From NCBI GenBank assembly GCA_900473185.1, contig UCKU01000013.1, forward strand, positions 248,001 to 312,000: 64,000 bases of DNA. The letters are read 5' to 3'. Source of the DNA: Hyphomicrobiales bacterium (lineage in GTDB: Bacteria > Pseudomonadota > Alphaproteobacteria > Rhizobiales > Rhizobiaceae). Made by a program: the position numbers and the translations under genes. Position 1 is the first letter of the stretch. Each line of letters begins with the position of its first letter. The notes beneath the pieces are model-generated. The model ran no database searches. It saw only the letters and a program-made list of their open reading frames with translations, and had not been told where the DNA came from. This document shows positions 28,084 through 36,594 of this stretch, one piece after another.

Positions 28084-29357
28084 TGCAGATAGAACTGAAC
28101 GAACTGGCTGCGCTCAGAGCTCTGGGCCACCCCGTAGGGATCACCTCGGTCTGCTCGGCCCATCCGATCGTCCTGCGGGCAGCGCTGCGTCACGGGCGTG
28201 ACCATTCGAGCACGGTTCTGATCGAAGCCACCTGCAACCAGGTCAATCATCTGGGCGGCTATACCGGGATGACCCCTGCGGACTTCGCGGCTCTCGTGCT
28301 GCGCATCGCCAAAGAGGAGGGCTGTCCGGAAAACCTCATCGTGCTCGGCGGCGACCATCTCGGACCGAATCCCTGGCGGGACCGTGCGGCCGAAGAGGCC
28401 ATAGCGGAGGCTGAGAGGATGGTTGCGGCCTATGTCGATGCCGGGTTCCGCAAGATCCATCTGGACGCATCGATGGGCTGCATGGGTGAACCCGCCGCAT
28501 TGGACGACGAGACGACCGCTCATCGCGCTGCACGGCTTGCCGCTGTCGCAGAGACCTCGGCAAGGCGGGCAGGGGGCGCCATGCCGGTCTATGTGATCGG
28601 TACGGAGGTTCCTCCTCCCGGTGGCGCGGATCACGCGCTGACCACGATCGAGCCGACTGCGGCTTCGGCCGCCAGGCGGACGATCGATGTCCATCGCCGT
28701 ATCTTCGCCGAGGCCGGCCTCACGGAGGCGTTTGCGCGTGCCATCGGCCTGGTGGTGCAGCCGGGCGTCGAGTTCGGCAACCACAATGTCATCAGGTACG
28801 ACCGCAGCAAGATCGACGCGTTGAAGCAGGTGCTTGAGGACGAGCCGCAGTTCGTGTTCGAGGCACATTCCACCGATTATCAGGGCACTGGTCCGCTGAC
28901 CGCGCTCGTTGAAGACGGTTTTCCGATCCTCAAGGTCGGACCGGAACTAACTTTCGTCCTGCGCGAGGCCCTCTATGGGCTGGACCTGATCGCATCCGAC
29001 CTCGTGCCTGACTATGGCGAGCGTCCCCTGTACGCTGCGATGGAGGCTTTGATGCTGGCGCATCGGGAGCATTGGAGCCGTCACTATCATGGCACGGAGG
29101 GCGAGCAGCACTGGCTTCGGCATTATTCGCTGTCCGATCGCATCCGGTACTATTGGACGGCTGAACAGGCTCAATCTGCCGTCGCGCGTCTATGCGACGC
29201 GCTTGCCGGAAAGTTCGTACCGCTTCCGCTGTTCTGGCAGCATATGCCGGCCGCCGAGCGGTTTTCCGACAGGCCGCTCGATCCTGAGGAGGTCTTGATC
29301 TGGCGGGTGACGAAGAGCCTTGCGGAATATCATGCAGCATGCGGCGGAGCGAGATGA
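28083..29357 (+). CDS. GatZ/KbaZ-family protein, probable D-tagatose-6-phosphate 4-epimerase
   Basis: A 424-residue protein of the D-tagatose-bisphosphate aldolase 'non-catalytic subunit' family. Family features include 'PVGITSVCSAHPIVLRAAL', 'STVLIEATCNQVNHLGGYTG', 'LGGDHLGPNPW', 'KIHLDASMGC' and 'FEAHSTDYQ'. No catalytic partner (GatY/KbaY) is encoded nearby. An Agrobacterium member of this family has been reported to epimerise D-tagatose 6-phosphate to D-fructose 6-phosphate by itself, which fits this operon with a tagatose kinase. It overlaps the kinase gene by 1 nt. Confidence 0.82.
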   Translation: MQIELNELAALRALGHPVGITSVCSAHPIVLRAALRHGRDHSSTVLIEATCNQVNHLGGYTGMTPADFAALVLRIAKEEGCPENLIVLGGDHLGPNPWRDRAAEEAIAEAERMVAAYVDAGFRKIHLDASMGCMGEPAALDDETTAHRAARLAAVAETSARRAGGAMPVYVIGTEVPPPGGADHALTTIEPTAASAARRTIDVHRRIFAEAGLTEAFARAIGLVVQPGVEFGNHNVIRYDRSKIDALKQVLEDEPQFVFEAHSTDYQGTGPLTALVEDGFPILKVGPELTFVLREALYGLDLIASDLVPDYGERPLYAAMEALMLAHREHWSRHYHGTEGEQHWLRHYSLSDRIRYYWTAEQAQSAVARLCDALAGKFVPLPLFWQHMPAAERFSDRPLDPEEVLIWRVTKSLAEYHAACGGAR

Positions 29358-29381
29358 GGCCGCCTAACCGAGGAGGAAAGA

Positions 29382-30107
29382 ATGAACGAGTTGAAAGGGA
29401 AGATCGCTGCGATCACCGGCGCGGCGTCGGGTATCGGAATGGCGTCGACGGAGGCGATGATTGCGGCAGGCGCCACGGTCGTTCTCGTTGACCGCGACGA
29501 GAAGGCGTTAAAAGCAGCCTGCGAACGTCTCGGGGAGCAGGCGATACCTCTCGCTCTGGACCTGCTGGATCCGGAGGCATGCGCTAAGCTTCTTGACCGC
29601 GTGCTGTCGAAGGTAGGGCAGCTCGACATTTTGCATGCCAATGCGGGCACTTACATCGGCGGCGACCTCGCGGATGCCAATCTCGACGCCATCGACCGGA
29701 TGCTCAACCTCAACGTCAATGTGGTGATCAAGAACGTGCGGACCGTCATTCCGCACATGATCGAACGCGGCACAGGCGACATCGTCGTCACGAGCTCGGT
29801 CGCGGGCCATTCGCCCGTTCCATGGGAGCCGGTCTATTCACCGTCGAAATGGGCGATGACGTGCTTTGTCCAGACGATGCGCCGCCAGCTGCTGAAAAGC
29901 GGCATTCGTGTCGGCTCGGTTTCGCCGGGACCGGTCATCAGCGCGCTGCTGGCCGACTGGCCGGAGGAGAACCTGCGCAAGGCGAAGGAGGCCGGCGCCC
30001 TGATCGAACCCAAGGAGGTGGCTGACGCGATCATGTTCATGCTGACGCGTCCGCGCAACGTGACGATCCGCGACATCGTCGTTCTGCCCAGCGCATTCGA
30101 TATCTGA
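29382..30107 (+). CDS. SDR polyol dehydrogenase, ribitol 2-dehydrogenase-like
   Basis: A 241-residue classical SDR. Cofactor site TGAASGIG, an aspartate after strand 2 in 'LVDRDEKAL' (NAD preference), 'HANAG' in place of NNAG, and the catalytic 'YSPSKWA' with serine in 'VTSSVAG'. The tail 'NVTIRDIVVLP' closely resembles ribitol 2-dehydrogenases, as does 'ISALLADWPEENLRKA'. It lies 24 nt after the GatZ/KbaZ gene in the same operon. It probably oxidises a pentitol or hexitol to a ketose. Confidence 0.85.
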   Translation: MNELKGKIAAITGAASGIGMASTEAMIAAGATVVLVDRDEKALKAACERLGEQAIPLALDLLDPEACAKLLDRVLSKVGQLDILHANAGTYIGGDLADANLDAIDRMLNLNVNVVIKNVRTVIPHMIERGTGDIVVTSSVAGHSPVPWEPVYSPSKWAMTCFVQTMRRQLLKSGIRVGSVSPGPVISALLADWPEENLRKAKEAGALIEPKEVADAIMFMLTRPRNVTIRDIVVLPSAFDI

Positions 30108-30118
30108 GGAGCTGAACC

Positions 30119-30892
30119 ATGAGCTATCAGGAAAAGTTCCGTCTCGATGGCGAACGCGCGGTCGTCACCGGCGGCGGGCGGGCCATCGGGCTTTGCTGCG
30201 CTCACGCACTCGCCGAAGCCGGTGCAGCCGTCGTCGTCATCGAGCGCAATGAATCCGACGCCGAGCAGGCGCTGGCGCTCAGAGACAAAGGATACGACGT
30301 CGAGCTGCGTCTCGGTGACGTGACCGATTCCACCCGTATGGAGGCGATCGCCAATGAACTCGCCGACCGCGGACGGCCGGCAACGATCCTAGTGAACAAT
30401 GCCGGGATCGGCCAGAACGGGATTGCAGCAGAAGATGTCACGGATGCCGATTGGCTGCGGATGATGAATGTCAACGTCAATGGCGTCTTCTGGTGCTCGC
30501 GCTCCTTCGGCCGCCATATGGTGGCGATGAAACGCGGGGCGATTGTCAATCTCGGCTCGATGTCCGGCATCATTTGCAATCGGCCGCAGCCGCAGACGGC
30601 CTATAACGTTTCCAAAGCTGCCGTTCACCACCTCACCCGTTCCATGGCCGCCGAATGGGCTCAGCACGGTGTAAGGATCAATGCGGTCGCGCCAACCTAT
30701 ATCGAGACGCCAATGGTCGCGGCAGTCGAAGCCAATCGCACGCGGATTCCGATCTGGCTCGCCGATACGCCCATGGGGCGAATGGGTACGCCGGAAGAGG
30801 TCGCAAGCGCGGTTCTCTTCCTCGCATCCGGTGCGGCAAGCCTGATGACGGGGGCAATTGTCAACGTCGATGCAGGATTCACCTGCTGGTAG
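30119..30892 (+). CDS. SDR polyol dehydrogenase, galactitol dehydrogenase-like
   Basis: A 257-residue classical SDR. Cofactor site TGGGRAIG, 'NNAGI', catalytic serine in 'NLGSMSGIICNRPQ' and 'YNVSKAA'. The sequence around 'NVNGVFWCSRSFGRHMV' and the C-terminal end 'VDAGFTCW' closely resembles galactitol dehydrogenases of alphaproteobacteria. It is the last gene of the rightward polyol operon, 11 nt after the ribitol-dehydrogenase-like gene, and a terminator-like hairpin follows. Likely reaction: galactitol or a related hexitol to tagatose. Confidence 0.85.
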   Translation: MSYQEKFRLDGERAVVTGGGRAIGLCCAHALAEAGAAVVVIERNESDAEQALALRDKGYDVELRLGDVTDSTRMEAIANELADRGRPATILVNNAGIGQNGIAAEDVTDADWLRMMNVNVNGVFWCSRSFGRHMVAMKRGAIVNLGSMSGIICNRPQPQTAYNVSKAAVHHLTRSMAAEWAQHGVRINAVAPTYIETPMVAAVEANRTRIPIWLADTPMGRMGTPEEVASAVLFLASGAASLMTGAIVNVDAGFTCW

Positions 30893-30914
30893 GCCGGCTT
30901 CGGTTGAGAGTGTC

Positions 30915-30942
30915 GAGGCGCCTGCGATCCCGCCGGCGCCTC
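30915..30942 (+). terminator. Hairpin after polyol operon
   Basis: GAGGCGCC (30915-30922) and GGCGCCTC (30935-30942) form a perfect 8-bp GC-rich stem with a 12-nt loop, 22 nt after the last gene of the polyol operon. The 3' side has no clear T-run, so efficiency is uncertain. It lies between convergent genes and could serve both. Confidence 0.5.
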
Positions 30943-30981
30943 ACTTCCGTCCGTTAGCCTGCCCATCTATATCGTGGCTAG

Positions 30982-31467
30982 TCAGCGCTTGGCCGGATCA
31001 TCCTTCACGGCATCGGCAAACTTCCGCATCAGGCGGACCAGATTGTCCAGATCATCGGGATCCCATGTCTTGAATATCTCGATCCCTATCCTCTCACGCG
31101 CCGCATCGACGCGATCTGTCATCGATTTTCCCTTCGCGGTGACGACTGCTTCGCTGACGCGTCGGTCCGTCGCGCTCGGCTGGCGTTGAATGAGGCCGAG
31201 GCTCTCCAGCTTGGCGACCTGACGGCTGACCGTCGTGTAGTCCCGGCCGGCGCGGTCGGCCAGATCGACCACGCCAATCGGCCCCAATCTTTCAATGCCC
31301 ACCAGCAAGGGGAAGAGAGCGCGGTCGAGCGAAATCCCTGCCTCCTTGACCATTGCCTCATCCCGTTGCGGCCGGTTCATGACGCTGACGATCTCAAGCA
31401 GCGATCCATGAAGTTCATGGATGCGTTTTGAGATATGTGTATTTCGCACATTTTTTGTTGACGACAT
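30982..31467 (-). CDS. MarR-family transcriptional regulator
   Basis: A 161-residue regulator with a winged helix at about residues 60-120 ('GVVDLADRAGRDYTTVSRQVAKLESLGLIQR', wing 'ATDRRVSEAVVTAKG'). The ATG at 31467 is preceded by AGGAG; a longer in-frame reading enters the divergent gene. It faces the FAD monooxygenase gene across 49 nt that hold one palindrome, while a second matching palindrome lies within its own first codons. Likely an aromatic-responsive repressor of the monooxygenase and itself. Confidence 0.88.
   Translation of the reverse strand: MSSTKNVRNTHISKRIHELHGSLLEIVSVMNRPQRDEAMVKEAGISLDRALFPLLVGIERLGPIGVVDLADRAGRDYTTVSRQVAKLESLGLIQRQPSATDRRVSEAVVTAKGKSMTDRVDAARERIGIEIFKTWDPDDLDNLVRLMRKFADAVKDDPAKR
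31434..31452. promoter_or_regulatory. MarR operator-like palindrome inside marR codons
   Basis: TATGTG-N7-CACATT lies within about the first dozen codons of the MarR gene. Its arms and 7-nt spacer match the intergenic palindrome at 31481-31501. A site here could block transcription after initiation. Confidence 0.5.
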
Positions 31468-31480
31468 TCCTGCTCTCCTG

Positions 31481-31501
31481 TTATGTGCATAATACACATA
31501 A
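31481..31501. promoter_or_regulatory. MarR operator-like palindrome between divergent genes
   Basis: TTATGTG-N7-CACATAA is a perfect 7+7 palindrome ending 15 nt before the monooxygenase ATG. It sits in the 49-nt gap between divergent genes, where a MarR dimer would block both promoters. Confidence 0.65.
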
Positions 31502-31516
31502 ATAGGAGCAGCAGCA

Positions 31517-33031
31517 ATGACAGAAGATGACGAAATCGATGTATTGATTTGTGGTGCCGGCGCGGCCGGCCTGACGCTGGCGATCGATCTCGCCCGGCGG
31601 GGTGTATCCTTCCGGCTGATCGAGAAGATGGATGATCCGTTCCAAGGATCGCGCGGCAAAGGGATACAGCCGCGAACCCTGGAAGTCTTCGAGGACCTTG
31701 GCGTTGTCGACAAGATTGCCGCGTCCGGCGGTTACTATCCGCATCAGCGCGAATATCACGACGACGGCAGCGTGAAAGACGTCGCGCTTGTCGAAACCCA
31801 TGAGCCGATCCCATCGGAACCCTACGGAATGCCTCTGCTCGTGCCTCAATTCCTGACAGAGAGGACGATGCGGGAGCGCCTTGCCGAACTCGGCCATGCT
31901 CCGGAGTTCGGCTGCGCATTGGTCGCCTTCGAGCAGGATGGGCAGGGTGTAACAGCAAGGCTTATCAATGGCGGTCAGGAACAGACTATCCGCGCACGCT
32001 ATCTCGTCGGCACCGACGGCGGCAGAAGCTTTGTGCGCCAGGCGCTCGCCGTCGGCTTTCCCGGAAAGACGCTCGGCGTTCGCGCCATCGTTGCCGACGT
32101 GACACTGACAGGCCTCAGCTGCGATGTCTGGCATCGCTTCAACGAGGGGTCGATGGAGACGCAGATATCCTTTTGTCCCTTGAGCGAAACAGGGTTCTTC
32201 CAACTGCAGGGGCCAGTGCCTCTCGAAGGCGACATCGACCTGTCGGCCGGAGGGCTTACGGCACTGACTGCCGAACGCACCGGCCGCACGGACATCATTA
32301 TCCAGTCCGTCTCCTGGGCCTCGGCATTCAACATGAATGCCCGGCTTGCCGACAGCTATCGTGTCGGCCGTGTCTTTCTCGCCGGAGACGCCGCCCATAC
32401 CCATCCGCCGACGGGCGGCCAGGGGCTGAACACCAGTGTTCAGGACGCCTACAATCTCGGCTGGAAGCTGGCAGCCGTCCTATCGGGCGCCCCGGAGACA
32501 CTTCTCGATAGCTATGAAGAAGAGCGCCGCCCAATCGCGGCGAGCATGCTCGGACTTGCCACCAGATTGCTCGAAGACATGAAGCGCGGCGACCTTCGGC
32601 GTGGCCGTGAGGTACGCCAACTGGACATCGGCTATCCCGGTTCGAGCCTGTCGCTCGAAGAACCCCAGCGTCAGACTCGCATCCTTGCCGGCAATCGCGC
32701 TCCCGACGCGCTGCTGAAGGGCGCCGCAGGACAGCCGGTGCGGCTGTTTGACCTCTTTAAAGGCCCTCATTGGACGCTGCTGGAATTTGAAGTGGAGACG
32801 GTCGCCGTCAATTCACGCAAAGGACTGCATATTCACAGCATCGGGCAAGGCGGCGACCTTATCGATAACGAGTACCGGTTCCGAGATACTTACGAGGTCG
32901 CGCCAGGTGACCGGATTCTTGTCCGTCCTGATGGTTATGTCGGCGCGATCGTCTCGCAGGGCGACGTGGCGGCATTGGAAGCCTATCTTCATGATGTCGG
33001 GTTGAAAACGAGGACGACCGCCAAGCGATGA
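31517..33031 (+). CDS. FAD-dependent aromatic-ring-type monooxygenase
   Basis: A 504-residue class A flavoprotein monooxygenase of the PheA/TfdB/MhpA group. FAD site GAGAAGL near residue 14, 'RGKGIQPRTLEVFEDLGV', 'GTDGGRSFVRQALA' (DG motif) and 'GDAAHTHPPTGGQGLNTSVQDAYNLGWKLA' in sections, followed by the thioredoxin-like C-terminal domain (about 400-504) of the phenol hydroxylase group. It uses NAD(P)H and O2 to hydroxylate an aromatic or polyketide-like substrate. It is divergent from the MarR gene. No ring-cleavage genes follow, so the substrate, and whether it detoxifies rather than feeds catabolism, is open. Confidence 0.87.
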   Translation: MTEDDEIDVLICGAGAAGLTLAIDLARRGVSFRLIEKMDDPFQGSRGKGIQPRTLEVFEDLGVVDKIAASGGYYPHQREYHDDGSVKDVALVETHEPIPSEPYGMPLLVPQFLTERTMRERLAELGHAPEFGCALVAFEQDGQGVTARLINGGQEQTIRARYLVGTDGGRSFVRQALAVGFPGKTLGVRAIVADVTLTGLSCDVWHRFNEGSMETQISFCPLSETGFFQLQGPVPLEGDIDLSAGGLTALTAERTGRTDIIIQSVSWASAFNMNARLADSYRVGRVFLAGDAAHTHPPTGGQGLNTSVQDAYNLGWKLAAVLSGAPETLLDSYEEERRPIAASMLGLATRLLEDMKRGDLRRGREVRQLDIGYPGSSLSLEEPQRQTRILAGNRAPDALLKGAAGQPVRLFDLFKGPHWTLLEFEVETVAVNSRKGLHIHSIGQGGDLIDNEYRFRDTYEVAPGDRILVRPDGYVGAIVSQGDVAALEAYLHDVGLKTRTTAKR

Positions 33032-33221
33032 AAACGCCACCGCGGCATCGCCTCGCCAGCGAAAGCAGAAATATTTATGGCGCGGAATCTTCAAAGCTCT
33101 TCGGTTACACGCCGCTATGATTGTGATGATGATGGGCGTTCGATGACGGTTGCGCGCTGGGTAATAGCTGCCTTGCGCTTCCGCCATCCGCGGCCGGTAT
33201 GACGCAATCACGGATCACGCA

Positions 33222-34775
33222 ATGCCGATAATCTTGTTCGCTTCGATATTCTCACGTTTCAACCAGGTTATCAGTCTTCGACTGCTTGCATTTTTGCTTG
33301 GATCGCTGATCTGCGTCGCGGCCGGTCATGCAGAAGATATCCTGCGAATTCCCTATTCGTCTGATATCGGCACCCTGGATCCGGATAATGGTTTCGAAGT
33401 CGCCGGATTGACCGCGCTGGACAACATCTATGAGGGCCTTGTCAAATACGAGGCAGGCTCGACCAGGATTGTCGGATCGCTGGCAAAGAGCTGGGAGATC
33501 TCCGGCGATGGCTTGACCTACACCTTCCACCTCGTTGAGGGCGTCAAGTTCCACGACGGCACAGCCTTGAACGCCGATGCCGTCGTCACCTCGTTCAAGC
33601 GCCGCCGCGACGGCGGTTTTGTGCAGAATTACACGCTCGCTAACGTGGCGGATATCGCAGCGTCAGATAGTTCCACTGTCGTCGTCACGCTCCGGCACGC
33701 GCAGCCCTCTTTCCTGGATGGCCTTGCAAGCCCGTGGGGGCCGAAAATCATTAGCCCGGCCGCAATATCTGATCATGCCAAGGGCGATCTTGCGACGGGA
33801 TGGCTGACCGACCATACAGCTGGGACCGGGCCGTTCAAATTGGCCGAGTTCAAGCGTGGCGAACATTATGTGCTCGCACGCAACGAAGACTATTGGGGCG
33901 CCAAACCCTATTTCAGCAGGGTGGAACTGCCCGTCATCCCTGACATCGGCCAGCAAATTCTCAAACTGAAGGCTGGCGAAATCGATGGCGTGCCGACCAA
34001 TTACCCCTTCGCACAGCTCGGCAGCCTGCCGGCCGATCTGGAAATAACATCCGTCCCCAGCATGACGCAGTTCGAGGCTTTCGTTAAGCCTGGATCACCG
34101 CTTGAAGATGCCGAGGTACGCAAGGCGGTTCTGACCGCAATCAATCCGATTTTTTGGGTAAGCGATGCCTTCGGGCAATATGCCCATGTCTCGAAATCGC
34201 TCTTTCCGAACATCATGCTGGAGCCGGCGCAACCGGTGCAGTTTCCGACCGATTTCGATGCTGCGAAGTCCGCTATCGCCAAGCACGGCCCTGTCACGCT
34301 CAACATCGGGCTTTATAGCGCCAATCCGAGCTATGGGCGTATCGCCGACCTGATGATCGCGCAGCTATCGATGATCGGCGTCGAGGCGACTTCCCATATC
34401 ATGCCGCCGGGGGCAGCCTATGCTATGAAGGGCGATCCGAGGGCTCCGGATATGCTGTTGATCATCGCCTCTCCGGATGCGGCTCATCCTGATAATCAGG
34501 CAAAGGCATTCTTCACCAAGGACGCGCCGCTGAACCTTTATGGTATTGTCTTTCCCGAAGCGGATGCAGTTGTTGCGGAGGCCGCTTCCGTGACGGATGT
34601 CACCAAGCGAAATGCGCTTTATGAAAAGGCCGGGCAGATGTATTTCGATGCCGGCCATTTCATCCCGCTCGTGGATGTCGATGATGTGGTGGTCCATCTC
34701 AAGGGACTGAAAGATCTGGGCCTTCGTCCGGTCTTTCCGCGAGGCAGCATCGATTTTTCAAGTGCGAGGCGTTGA
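33222..34775 (+). CDS. Family 5 (peptide/nickel-type) ABC importer binding protein
   Basis: A 517-residue exported solute-binding protein with a signal peptide (about residues 1-38, RLLAFLLGSLICVAAGHA). Family 5 features: 'DIGTLDPDN', 'IYEGLVKYE', 'AKSWEISGDGLTYTFHLVEGVKFHDG' in pieces and 'FKLAEFKRGEHYVLARNEDYWG'. This family binds peptides, nickel, opines, glutathione or sugars. It heads a four-gene importer operon. Ligand unknown; adjacency to a monooxygenase gene does not decide it. Confidence 0.9.
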   Translation: MPIILFASIFSRFNQVISLRLLAFLLGSLICVAAGHAEDILRIPYSSDIGTLDPDNGFEVAGLTALDNIYEGLVKYEAGSTRIVGSLAKSWEISGDGLTYTFHLVEGVKFHDGTALNADAVVTSFKRRRDGGFVQNYTLANVADIAASDSSTVVVTLRHAQPSFLDGLASPWGPKIISPAAISDHAKGDLATGWLTDHTAGTGPFKLAEFKRGEHYVLARNEDYWGAKPYFSRVELPVIPDIGQQILKLKAGEIDGVPTNYPFAQLGSLPADLEITSVPSMTQFEAFVKPGSPLEDAEVRKAVLTAINPIFWVSDAFGQYAHVSKSLFPNIMLEPAQPVQFPTDFDAAKSAIAKHGPVTLNIGLYSANPSYGRIADLMIAQLSMIGVEATSHIMPPGAAYAMKGDPRAPDMLLIIASPDAAHPDNQAKAFFTKDAPLNLYGIVFPEADAVVAEAASVTDVTKRNALYEKAGQMYFDAGHFIPLVDVDDVVVHLKGLKDLGLRPVFPRGSIDFSSARR

Positions 34776-34821
34776 TGGCGGAACGCGGCTGCAATCGAAA
34801 CTGTGGGGAGTTGCGAACGTT

Positions 34822-36594
34822 GTGACCGAGGCTGTGCTGTCCGTCACCAATGTCAGCGTCGTCCTGCGGCGAAACAGTCGCGATCATCTGGTGCTCGACG
34901 ACATCAGTTTTGAGGCAATGCCGGGTGAGGTCATTGCCATCGTCGGAGAAAGCGGTTCCGGCAAATCCACGCTCGGAGCGGCGATCCAGGGTTTGCTGCC
35001 GGTCTCCAGCGAGCCTAAGGTCCACGGCTCCATTCGTGTTGCCGGCATCGAGATCGTGGGAGCAAAGCCGCGGGTTCTGCGTATGGTGCGTCATTCGCTC
35101 GTGCGGGCAATTCCCCAGGATCCGATGAGTGCCCTCAATCCGACGATGACAATCCGACATCAGCTCAAGGAGTCGGCCGGTGGAGACGACAACTTCATCA
35201 GGGATTGGTTGGGTCGGGTCGGACTGTTGGATGCGGATGCCATACTCGACGAATTTCCGGATCGCCTGTCAGGCGGACAGCGTCAGCGCGTTCTGATCGC
35301 AATGGCATTGATGGCCCAGCCAGAGGTGCTGATTGCTGACGAATCGATCACCTCGCTCGACGTCGCTTTGCGAGGCCAGGTCCTCGAACTGCTGCGCGAG
35401 ATTGCACATGGGCAGCGGACCTCAGTTCTTTTTATAACCCATAATCTTACGGTTGCGGCATCGCTCGCCGACCGCGTGCTTGTGCTTTACAACGGACGCA
35501 TTCTGGAATTGGGCAGAACTGGCAATGTTTTGGCAAATCCAGGCCATCCCTATCTGGCTGGTCTGCTCGCCACCCGGTTCGATTTCGACACGGATCGCCT
35601 GCACTCCCTGCCCACCCTGCCGGTCGAGCGGATGCGCTTGGCCGATCCAGAAAACGCTTGCTGCTATGCTTCCCGTTGCCTCATCGTTCGGGACGAGTGT
35701 TTGAATGGGCGGCCCGAACTCGTGCCTTTTTCGGCCAATGATCATGTTGCTGCGTGCTTCTTCCCCGGCTCGGTCCAATCCAGTGCGGCTCACTATCACC
35801 CCACGCAAGCCTGGCCAACGACGATAACCGTGAAGCCTGTGGAAGTGCTGCGATTGTCCGGTGTCAGCAAGAGCTTCACGTCCACCGGCCCCTTTGGTCG
35901 TCGCTGGTCGAGGCAGGTGCTGGAATCGGTCGACCTTTCGGTTGCGTTCGGCGAATGTGTTGCCCTGCTTGGGGAAAGTGGTGCCGGTAAATCGACAATC
36001 GTCAGGCTTGCGGCTGGCCTGCTCGCACCTGACGGGGGGGAGATTTCCCGTGCGGATGAGGCGCCACAGGTTGTTTTTCAGGATGCAGTTGCCTCCCTGA
36101 CGCCTTGGCTCTCGATCGGCGAGCAGATCGGCGATCGGCTGCGGCATCTCGGCCTCGGGAAGGTTGAGCGTCGTCACAGGGTTGGCGAAGCACTTGAGAT
36201 GGTTGGCCTGGATGAAAGCCTGATGTCTTCGCTGCCTGCCAGCCTCTCTGTTGGTCAATGCCAACGCGCAATGATTGCCCGCGCGATCATCGTGCCGCCG
36301 AAATTGTTGCTTTGCGACGAGCCGATCAGCGCGCTTGATGTGTCTCTTGCTGCTACGACTCTGAACCTTCTCGGTGATATCAGGCGACGTCTTGGCATGG
36401 CGGTGCTGTTCGTCACCCATGACCTGGCGGCCGCAAGAATCGTCGCAGACCGCATTGCTGTATTGGATAAGGGGCGGGTGGCGCAGCAGGGAGATCCCGA
36501 CACGATAACTGCCGGCTTTGGTCCCGTATCGGTGTGTACCATTCTGACGGCGACGCCGGGTACGCATCCAGAGACAGGCGGATGGGACGCATGA
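34822..36594 (+). CDS. Fused tandem ABC ATPase (DppD-DppF-like)
   Basis: A 590-residue protein with two ATPase domains in one chain. Domain 1 has Walker A GESGSGKST, signature LSGGQRQR, Walker B VLIADESITSLD and the oligopeptide-type C-terminal extension with cysteines (CCYASRCLIVRDEC region). Domain 2 has Walker A GESGAGKST, Walker B LLLCDEPISALD and a degenerate signature LSVGQCQR. The GTG at 34822 is chosen for GGGGAG 11 nt upstream; a start 60 nt earlier inside the upstream gene is possible. It powers the importer of this operon. Confidence 0.88.
   Translation: MTEAVLSVTNVSVVLRRNSRDHLVLDDISFEAMPGEVIAIVGESGSGKSTLGAAIQGLLPVSSEPKVHGSIRVAGIEIVGAKPRVLRMVRHSLVRAIPQDPMSALNPTMTIRHQLKESAGGDDNFIRDWLGRVGLLDADAILDEFPDRLSGGQRQRVLIAMALMAQPEVLIADESITSLDVALRGQVLELLREIAHGQRTSVLFITHNLTVAASLADRVLVLYNGRILELGRTGNVLANPGHPYLAGLLATRFDFDTDRLHSLPTLPVERMRLADPENACCYASRCLIVRDECLNGRPELVPFSANDHVAACFFPGSVQSSAAHYHPTQAWPTTITVKPVEVLRLSGVSKSFTSTGPFGRRWSRQVLESVDLSVAFGECVALLGESGAGKSTIVRLAAGLLAPDGGEISRADEAPQVVFQDAVASLTPWLSIGEQIGDRLRHLGLGKVERRHRVGEALEMVGLDESLMSSLPASLSVGQCQRAMIARAIIVPPKLLLCDEPISALDVSLAATTLNLLGDIRRRLGMAVLFVTHDLAAARIVADRIAVLDKGRVAQQGDPDTITAGFGPVSVCTILTATPGTHPETGGWDA

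Noticed and set aside
28083..29357. Catalytic tagatose-bisphosphate aldolase
   Set aside because: The protein is of the GatZ/KbaZ type, which lacks the class II aldolase active site, and no GatY/KbaY partner is encoded in the window.
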